From Prauserella marina (GTDB taxonomy: Bacteria > Actinomycetota > Actinomycetes > Mycobacteriales > Pseudonocardiaceae): DNA of 64,000 nt. Shown here piece by piece: positions 58,958 through 64,000 of the stretch; the stretch's first letter is position 1, and every line of letters starts with the position of its first letter. The notes under the pieces are model-generated. The model saw nothing but the letters and a program-made list of their open reading frames with translations. It ran no database searches and was not told the DNA's origin. The position numbers and the translations under genes were made by a program. The DNA lies in the NCBI RefSeq assembly GCF_002240355.1, contig NZ_CP016353.1, positions 5,061,001 to 5,125,000 on the forward strand, in the 5' to 3' direction.

Positions 58958-60552
58958 ACGGTCACCTCAAGTCGGTCACGGATTGCGGCGGCCAGCTCAT
59001 CACGATCGGAGAAGGGATGCACGACACCGGCCACCTCCTGTCCCGTCTCGTGCCCCTTGCCCGCGACGAGTACCACGTCACCAGCCTCCGCCTCCTCGAC
59101 GGCGGCCACGATCGCGGCCCTGCGGTCGCCGATCTCTCTGACCTCACCAGCCTGCGCCGGAGGAACCGCGCGCGCACCTGCCAGCATCGCGGCCCTGATC
59201 GCCTCGGGATCCTCCCCGCGGGGATTGTCGTCGGTGACGATCACGACGTCGCTTCCGCGCACCGCGGCCTCACCCATCATCGGGCGCTTCACCGTGTCCC
59301 TGTCGCCTCCGCAGCCGAGCACGGTGATGATGCGCCCCTCCGTGCGTGCCCTCAGCGCGAGCAGTGCCTGAGTGACCGCGGCAGGCTTGTGCGCGTAGTC
59401 GACGACCGCGGTGAAGTCCTGGCCGAGGTAGACGCGCTCCATCCGGCCAGGCACCTCGACGGCTGCCAGCCCCGCGACGATGTGCTCCAGCGAGACACCC
59501 GCCGTGTCGAGTACGGCCGCGGCCAGCGTCGCGTTGGCCACGTTGAACTCGCCCGGCAACGGGAGCGTCGCCTCGGCGACGCGGCCGTCCGGAGCATGCA
59601 GGGTGAACGACTGCTCGCCGGTCGAGGTGATCGAGATGTCGGTCGCCCTCCAGCTCGCGTCGGTGCCGGGCTCAGTCGACACGGTCACCGTCTGTGGCGT
59701 GACCAGCGACTGACCCCAGGCGTTGTCCACGACAACCACCTCGTGGGTGGAGCGGCCGTCGAACAACAGCGACTTGGCGGCGAAGTACTCCTCCATGTCG
59801 CGGTGGAAGTCGAGGTGGTCCTGGGAAAGGTTGGTGAAGGCGCCGACGGCGAACCTGGTGCCGTTGGCCCTGCCGAGCGCGAGCGCGTGGCTCGACACCT
59901 CCATGGGCACGTGCGTGACGCCCTGCTCGACCATCACGGCGAGCAAAGCCTGGAGGTCGGGGGCCTCCGGCGTGGTGAAGGCACTCGCGAGGCGCTCGTC
60001 GCCGATCCTGGTCTCGACGGTGCCGATCAGCCCGGTCGCCAGTCCCGCCGCCCTCAGACCGGCCTCGACCAGGTAGGCGGTCGTGGTCTTGCCGGAGGTT
60101 CCGGTGACCCCGAGTACCGACAGTCGCAGCGAGGGTTCGCCGTAGATCCACGCGGCGACCGAGCCGAGCACGCCGCGCGGGTCCGAGTGGACGAGCACGG
60201 GGACGTCGGTGTCACGCAGCGCGGGACGCTGAGCCCCGTCCTCGTCGGTGAGTACCGCGGCGGCACCGGCGGCAATGGCCTGGTCGGCGAAGTCGGCCCC
60301 GTGGACCCTGGCCCCCGGCAGCGCGGCGAAGAGGTCACCCGGCAACACGTGCTGGGCGCGGAGAGTCGTACCGGTCACCGTCACGTCGGCGTCGGCGGGG
60401 TCGGCGATGAGCCGGGCATCCGCGCGCGCGACCAGCGTCGTCAGCGGAACCGGCTCGATGCGATCCGGTCGCGGCGGCGCGGCGACGACCTTCGCCGGGT
60501 TGTCCGGAACCTGTCCTTTCCGATCGGACGGCTCGTCGTTGTTGACAGACAC
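58954..60552 (-). CDS. murE: UDP-MurNAc-dipeptide--meso-diaminopimelate ligase
   Basis: A 532-residue Mur ligase: P-loop GVTGTSGKTTTAYLVEAG, MEVSSHALALGR (carbamylated Lys region nearby), LSQDHLDFH, VDYAHKPAAV and the substrate-selecting DNPRGEDP motif, which specifies meso-diaminopimelate. It is the first gene of the mur chain here. The GTG start at 60552 has a weak Shine-Dalgarno. In related genomes ftsI lies immediately upstream; here a 166-bp gap and a divergent phosphatase gene follow instead. Confidence 0.95.
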   Translation of the reverse strand: MSVNNDEPSDRKGQVPDNPAKVVAAPPRPDRIEPVPLTTLVARADARLIADPADADVTVTGTTLRAQHVLPGDLFAALPGARVHGADFADQAIAAGAAAVLTDEDGAQRPALRDTDVPVLVHSDPRGVLGSVAAWIYGEPSLRLSVLGVTGTSGKTTTAYLVEAGLRAAGLATGLIGTVETRIGDERLASAFTTPEAPDLQALLAVMVEQGVTHVPMEVSSHALALGRANGTRFAVGAFTNLSQDHLDFHRDMEEYFAAKSLLFDGRSTHEVVVVDNAWGQSLVTPQTVTVSTEPGTDASWRATDISITSTGEQSFTLHAPDGRVAEATLPLPGEFNVANATLAAAVLDTAGVSLEHIVAGLAAVEVPGRMERVYLGQDFTAVVDYAHKPAAVTQALLALRARTEGRIITVLGCGGDRDTVKRPMMGEAAVRGSDVVIVTDDNPRGEDPEAIRAAMLAGARAVPPAQAGEVREIGDRRAAIVAAVEEAEAGDVVLVAGKGHETGQEVAGVVHPFSDRDELAAAIRDRLEVTV

Positions 60553-60633
60553 GCCGGAAGGTTACCGGCGGTGCCGACCCGCCTCGGAAGCGGTGCGGAC
60601 TGCGTGGCGCGCGCATAGCGCCGACGAATAATC

Positions 60634-60658
60634 AAACTGGAGTTTCATGTATTGATAC
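60634..60658. promoter_or_regulatory. Pair of short dyads between murE and the phosphatase gene
   Basis: AAACT-GG-AGTTT (60634-60645) and GTAT-TG-ATAC (60649-60658) are two adjacent small inverted repeats within an unusually AT-rich patch of the 60553-60718 divergent intergenic region. They could be operator or promoter elements for murE or the phosphatase; no clear -35/-10 pair is visible. Confidence 0.3.
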
Positions 60659-60718
60659 GATGGTGTCGGCTGCCTGGAATGCCACCGGCCGCGGCAGCCG
60701 TCACCGCATCGACAGCCC

Positions 60719-62062
60719 ATGGAGGCGACCGTGACGGCCCCGGAGACGCTGCTTCGGATACTGACGACCAACGACTTCCTCGGCTCCTACTTCGCCCACC
60801 CCACGTCCTACGGCACCTACCCCGGGGCCGGCGCGCTCACCCATACGATCGACCGGCTACGCGAAGGAGCCCGGCACTCTTTGTGGATCGACGCGGGAGA
60901 CTTCGCGCAGGGCCCCCTCGCATACGTCATGGGTGGACACGCCGGCTTCACCGCCGCGGCGAGCCTGGGAATCGATGTCGCGGTACCGGGAAACCACGAG
61001 TTCGACTGGGGCGAGCGACAACTCCGCGAGTGGGGGCCGGCAACCGGATTCCCACTGCTACTCGGCAACTACGACCTGGGATTTCCCTCGCACACCGTCT
61101 TCTCGTTCTCCGGAATCGGCGTCGGAGTCATCGGACTGACACACCCCGACATCGAGCGCTTCACCGGCCCGCTCGCGCTGGCGCAATCCCCCGCTCCGGA
61201 AGTCATTCCCGAGATCGCCCAATTGTTGCGTTCCAATGGAGCGGACGTCGTCGTACTGACGGTCCACGACGGGGTCGACTGGGTGTCCATGTGCTGTGGA
61301 CCGCCGCGGGCCGACCACAAGCGCATCACGGAGTTCACCGAGGCGATGCGCCCCCACGCGGACATCATCATCGGCGGGCACACTCTCGGCAGGCACATCG
61401 GGCAGATCGCCGGAGTTCCCTATCTACAGCCATGGGCGTTGGGTTCCGAGGTCGGCGTGCTGGATCTCAGGGCCGACCTGACGCACTCCTGCTATGGCAT
61501 CACCCCCTCAGGCGGTCATGTGGACTGGACCGGGCCCGGACATGAGCTCCACGTCGGCCAAGCGGCCAACATCGTCGGCGAACTACGGGAATCGCTGCGG
61601 TGGCAGCCCCGCCAGAACAACTCCCTCGGCCACACGGTCGCGAAGGGGTTGACCATGATCACCGAGACGGACGCGGCGCTGGTCGGGGCCATCAACACCA
61701 GTCAAGCCCCTCTCGACGGCGTCTTCTCCTTCCTGCCCAGGGGCACGCTGTCGGAGGCCGAACTCCTCCACGTCACCGGCCGAACGGCACGCGTGATGGC
61801 GTGCGAAGTCTCCCGTGCGGAACTCGACGCCCTCCGGGATACCGCGACGGGCAAGAACACGCTGTCCGACGACGTCACTCTCAACATCGAGAACCTGGGA
61901 GGGCTCGGCATGAGCCTCCCTGACGCCCCTCGCCGCCCCGTCGTCTCACTGGCGACGGAAGCACACCTCGTCGCCTCGGTCGAGCGAGCGCTCGACCGCG
62001 AGGTCGAATGGACACCGGTCCAGGCAACGCTGCCCGAGGCGCTACTGGCAGCGATCAACTGA
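60719..62062 (+). CDS. Calcineurin-like metallophosphatase (5'-nucleotidase type)
   Basis: A 447-residue protein of the UshA/5'-nucleotidase family without signal peptide, so cytoplasmic. Metal motifs are TTNDFLGS (17-22), DAGDFAQGP (58-66), GNHEFDWG (91-98), VHDGVDW and GGHTLGRHIG. The usual TNDxHG has Leu21 in place of His. The C-terminal half (about 300-447) matches the nucleotide-binding domain only loosely. GC content is lower than in the mur genes. It is convergent with a sulfotransferase gene 12 bp away. I infer that it may hydrolyse a nucleotide such as 3'-phosphoadenosine 5'-phosphate made by that enzyme. GTG 60731 is an alternative start. Confidence 0.75.
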   Translation: MEATVTAPETLLRILTTNDFLGSYFAHPTSYGTYPGAGALTHTIDRLREGARHSLWIDAGDFAQGPLAYVMGGHAGFTAAASLGIDVAVPGNHEFDWGERQLREWGPATGFPLLLGNYDLGFPSHTVFSFSGIGVGVIGLTHPDIERFTGPLALAQSPAPEVIPEIAQLLRSNGADVVVLTVHDGVDWVSMCCGPPRADHKRITEFTEAMRPHADIIIGGHTLGRHIGQIAGVPYLQPWALGSEVGVLDLRADLTHSCYGITPSGGHVDWTGPGHELHVGQAANIVGELRESLRWQPRQNNSLGHTVAKGLTMITETDAALVGAINTSQAPLDGVFSFLPRGTLSEAELLHVTGRTARVMACEVSRAELDALRDTATGKNTLSDDVTLNIENLGGLGMSLPDAPRRPVVSLATEAHLVASVERALDREVEWTPVQATLPEALLAAIN

Positions 62063-62074
62063 ACCGCGCGAGCC

Positions 62075-62995
62075 TCAACCCATCGCGTACCCAAGAGAGC
62101 TCGCGACCGCCTGCAACCGGCGATTCGAGAAACGCATTGCGCGCTCCGCGGTCATCCACTGCTTCCACTCACCGACCAACCCCCGCCTCATGAACCGGTA
62201 CTCACCTTCGGCAGCGCCACGTTCACGCAAAACGGCATCCTCGTGCTGCCGCATGGCCGGAAAACTGCTCAACTCGACGGCCTTCACGAGATCCGGCTCA
62301 GCGACCTGGATTCCAAAATGGACCAACCCTTTTCGGACGGTTTCGGCCGCACGCTTCTTCAGATCCTCGAACCGCATGACGAACAACCGGTCACCGTCGA
62401 CGGCGTCCAACCATTCCGAGTGATAGTCGGCCCATGCCGCTACCGGTGACTCCAAGGATGCCTCGGTAAACAACGACATCGGCTGCCCCAGCCAGGAGTC
62501 GAAACTCGTGACCTCTCCCTGCGCGGCAGCTTCCCTTCCCTCGGCGGCCAGTTCACTCACCCGCTCGCCCTCGATCGCGGCCTGCAAACAATATTGGGAG
62601 TACAAGGCATCCCTCGGATCTCTGACCAAAAGCAGAACACCGCGAAGCGACGTTACGTCGAGATACCGACTCGCGCTGTGAGTAGCGACGAACCTTGGCC
62701 ACCGCCTTCGGAGAGTACTGGCCCTGTCGGAACGGTCCCTTGCCGCGAATCGTCGCCGCACACCATAAAAAGAAGGGATCGGATACGCCTTGCCGTCGGC
62801 GGCGAACTCTTCCGAACTCGCCGTGAGGTAGTTCAACCCCAGTTCAAGCAGAATATTACCGGTCAGAAACTGGCCAGAACACGGAAAACTGGCCACCACG
62901 ATGTCGCTCGTGCCGAGTTTCCGGAAATTCGAACGCTCGGTCTCGTGGCTCACAGCCAGCCAACCCGGTCCCTCGTCACGGCGCGGGCCACTCAC
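62075..62995 (-). CDS. PAPS-dependent sulfotransferase
   Basis: A 306-residue Sulfotransfer_1-type enzyme. The 5'-phosphosulfate-binding loop is IVVASFPCSGQFLTGNILLE (residues 32-51), with Cys/Ser-Gly-Gln-Phe replacing the common KSGTTW. The 3'-phosphate-binding segment is LLVRDPRDALYSQY, and the C-terminal part includes YRFMRRGLVGEWKQWM (the usual RKGxxGDWK). It would transfer sulfate from PAPS to an unknown acceptor, lipid, glycan or metabolite. GC drops to about 52-62 % in parts, unlike its surroundings, which suggests acquisition. GAGGTG precedes the GTG start. No polyketide or peptide synthetase genes are present. Confidence 0.82.
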   Translation of the reverse strand: MSGPRRDEGPGWLAVSHETERSNFRKLGTSDIVVASFPCSGQFLTGNILLELGLNYLTASSEEFAADGKAYPIPSFYGVRRRFAARDRSDRASTLRRRWPRFVATHSASRYLDVTSLRGVLLLVRDPRDALYSQYCLQAAIEGERVSELAAEGREAAAQGEVTSFDSWLGQPMSLFTEASLESPVAAWADYHSEWLDAVDGDRLFVMRFEDLKKRAAETVRKGLVHFGIQVAEPDLVKAVELSSFPAMRQHEDAVLRERGAAEGEYRFMRRGLVGEWKQWMTAERAMRFSNRRLQAVASSLGYAMG

Positions 62996-63107
62996 GGTGG
63001 TACACCTCGATTCCAGAGCGAAACCACATCTCTTTCCGGCGATCAGGGGCGGGTGAACCGTAACAACGCCGAGGTTCGGAGTTCAGGGTCCGAACTCCAC
63101 CACGGGC

Positions 63108-63698
63108 CTACAGGCCGTTCAGTTCGGCGATCTTCCAGCCACCGTCCCGCTTGCGGGCGGTCACCTCCACCACCGCCGTCCCCGACTCCAGCCGGTTTTC
63201 TTCCTCCGGGTACACGGTCTGCTGATCGAGAAACACCAGCACCGTCGCCTCGGTCGCCGACAGCTCGGCCACCCCCGCCGAACGCACCGTCGAGGTACGC
63301 ACGATCCGCTGATCCGCCGCCAGCTCGCTCACCTCGCCGAATTCGGCCTCGTACTGATCGACCGCCGCGTCGACCAGTACCGTTTCGGCGGCCCGCTCGG
63401 TGCGGGCCAGATTGTTGTAGTCGTAGGACAAAACGGCCTTGAGCCCGGCCGAAACCTGATCTTTCACCTCGTTGGTCGCCCGCTCGTCGGCGACCGCGAG
63501 GTTGTCGCCGGGAGCGCTCAGCCGCCCCGCCTCCACGAACGACCACACGGCGACCCCCGCCGCCAGCACGATCACGGCGGCGAGCACGGCCATGATCGTC
63601 GCTCTTCGCGACAAAGTCCGCCCACCGCCCGAGTCCACCACCGCCGCCGTGCCTTCGGCGGCTTCGTCAAGCTCGGCGTCGGCCTTGTCTCCGGTCAT
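63108..63698 (-). CDS. Mce-associated membrane protein
   Basis: A 196-residue bitopic protein: an acidic cytoplasmic start, one transmembrane helix (about 34-56), then an extracytoplasmic NTF2-like domain with LSYDYNNLARTERAAETVLV, TEATVLVFLDQQTV and VVEVTARKRDGGWKIAELNGL. This is the pattern of Mas proteins encoded at the end of mce operons, thought to stabilise Mce lipid transporters. Its ATG overlaps the stop of the gene upstream by ATGA. The mce genes proper presumably lie beyond the window. Confidence 0.85.
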   Translation of the reverse strand: MTGDKADAELDEAAEGTAAVVDSGGGRTLSRRATIMAVLAAVIVLAAGVAVWSFVEAGRLSAPGDNLAVADERATNEVKDQVSAGLKAVLSYDYNNLARTERAAETVLVDAAVDQYEAEFGEVSELAADQRIVRTSTVRSAGVAELSATEATVLVFLDQQTVYPEEENRLESGTAVVEVTARKRDGGWKIAELNGL

Positions 63699-64000
63699 GA
63701 GTCCGCCGCCTGCACGCCCGCGACCTTCCAGCCCTCGGCCGTGCGCTGCGCCCGCACGGTCAGCCTGCTGCGACTGTCCGACGGCTTCTGGTCCGAGGTC
63801 GCGAGGTGAACGGTGAGCACGGCGAGCATCGTCGCCGATCCCTCCGAGACGTCCAATTCGGTCACCGCGATGCGCGACAACTCCGCCGTGGCAACGGTTT
63901 CCGTACCCGCCGCCCTGTCGAGCTGAAGTTGTCTGTCCTTTTCGAGGTCCTTGCCGAGCTGCCCAGTCGTGGCCTCGATCCAGCCGTCGACGTTCACTTC
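63695..64000 (-). CDS. Mce-associated protein, 5' part outside the window
   Basis: The last 101 codons of a second Mas-like protein; the frame is open to the window edge. WIEATTGQLGKDLEKDRQLQ, AELSRIAVTELDVSEGSATMLAVLTVHLA and RLTVRAQRTAEGWKVAGVQAADS align in style with the downstream gene (same SATMLAVL ... GWKVA ending). The expected N-terminal membrane helix is missing because it lies upstream of base 64000. ATGA coupling to the next gene shows one operon. Confidence 0.8.
   Translation of the reverse strand, partial: EVNVDGWIEATTGQLGKDLEKDRQLQLDRAAGTETVATAELSRIAVTELDVSEGSATMLAVLTVHLATSDQKPSDSRSRLTVRAQRTAEGWKVAGVQAADS

Noticed and set aside
1-64000. rRNA, tRNA, insertion sequences, integrases or prophage genes
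   Set aside because: No cloverleaf, rRNA core sequence, transposase or phage protein was recognised in any frame, although short tRNA genes can be missed by eye.

Overview
The window is chromosomal DNA of a high-GC actinomycete, most likely a member of Pseudonocardiaceae (Amycolatopsis/Prauserella/Saccharomonospora type). The clues are very strong G/C third-position use, GTG starts with GTGA/ATGA overlaps, a DivIVA/Wag31-SepF-YggT division block, Mce-associated genes, an actinobacterial translational T-box on ileS, EspC/WXG-type secretion genes and an AsnC-like repeat protein. Family level is inference; no rRNA or tRNA gene was seen.

Layout. 0-5.3 kb: a partial DUF2237 gene, a YbaB / EspC-like / WXG-like operon, two methyltransferases, a CYTH protein and a CGNR regulator behind a perfect operator-like palindrome. 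5.3-9.7 kb: a catabolic operon lysR - aconitase X (two subunits) - IlvD/Edd dehydratase. 9.8-11.7 kb: a STAS protein lacking the usual phospho-serine, a small gene behind a SigB-type promoter, and a SigB/SigF-family sigma factor. 11.8-18.3 kb: a three-subunit molybdenum aldehyde oxidase (PaoABC-like), an IclR regulator with a clear promoter/operator, an AraC regulator, 21-nt intergenic repeats and a GntR protein. 18.5-24.1 kb: a PIG-L deacetylase, photolyase, ArsR metal sensor, hydrogenase-type maturation protease and a Cbi-type Ni/Co ECF importer. 24.2-33.1 kb: beta-phosphoglucomutase with a GH65 phosphorylase, Fpg/Nei glycosylase, Ppx/GppA phosphatase, a sortase-fold protein without catalytic Cys, a DUF885 peptidase and an AsnC-like repeat protein.

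33.1-43.3 kb: rluD, lspA, a membrane protein and a cation/proton antiporter in one chain, DUF167, a two-component system with a poly-Asp anchored protein, then ileS under a T-box. 43.4-60.6 kb: the division and cell wall cluster, all on the minus strand: murE-murF-mraY-murD-ftsW-murG-murC-ftsQ-(DinB)-ftsZ-pgeF-yggS-sepF-yggT-divIVA. The usual upstream part (mraZ, rsmH, ftsL, ftsI) is not next to murE. Instead a lower-GC pair, a calcineurin-like phosphatase and a sulfotransferase, lies there, followed by Mce-associated membrane proteins that run off the window.

The mur genes make the m-DAP muropeptide and lipid II, FtsW/FtsQ/FtsZ/SepF form the divisome and DivIVA drives polar growth. The most unusual items are the degenerate sortase, the sulfotransferase/phosphatase island breaking the dcw cluster, the aconitase X/IlvD operon, the STAS-sigma module without a visible anti-sigma kinase, and the inverted 21-nt intergenic repeats.
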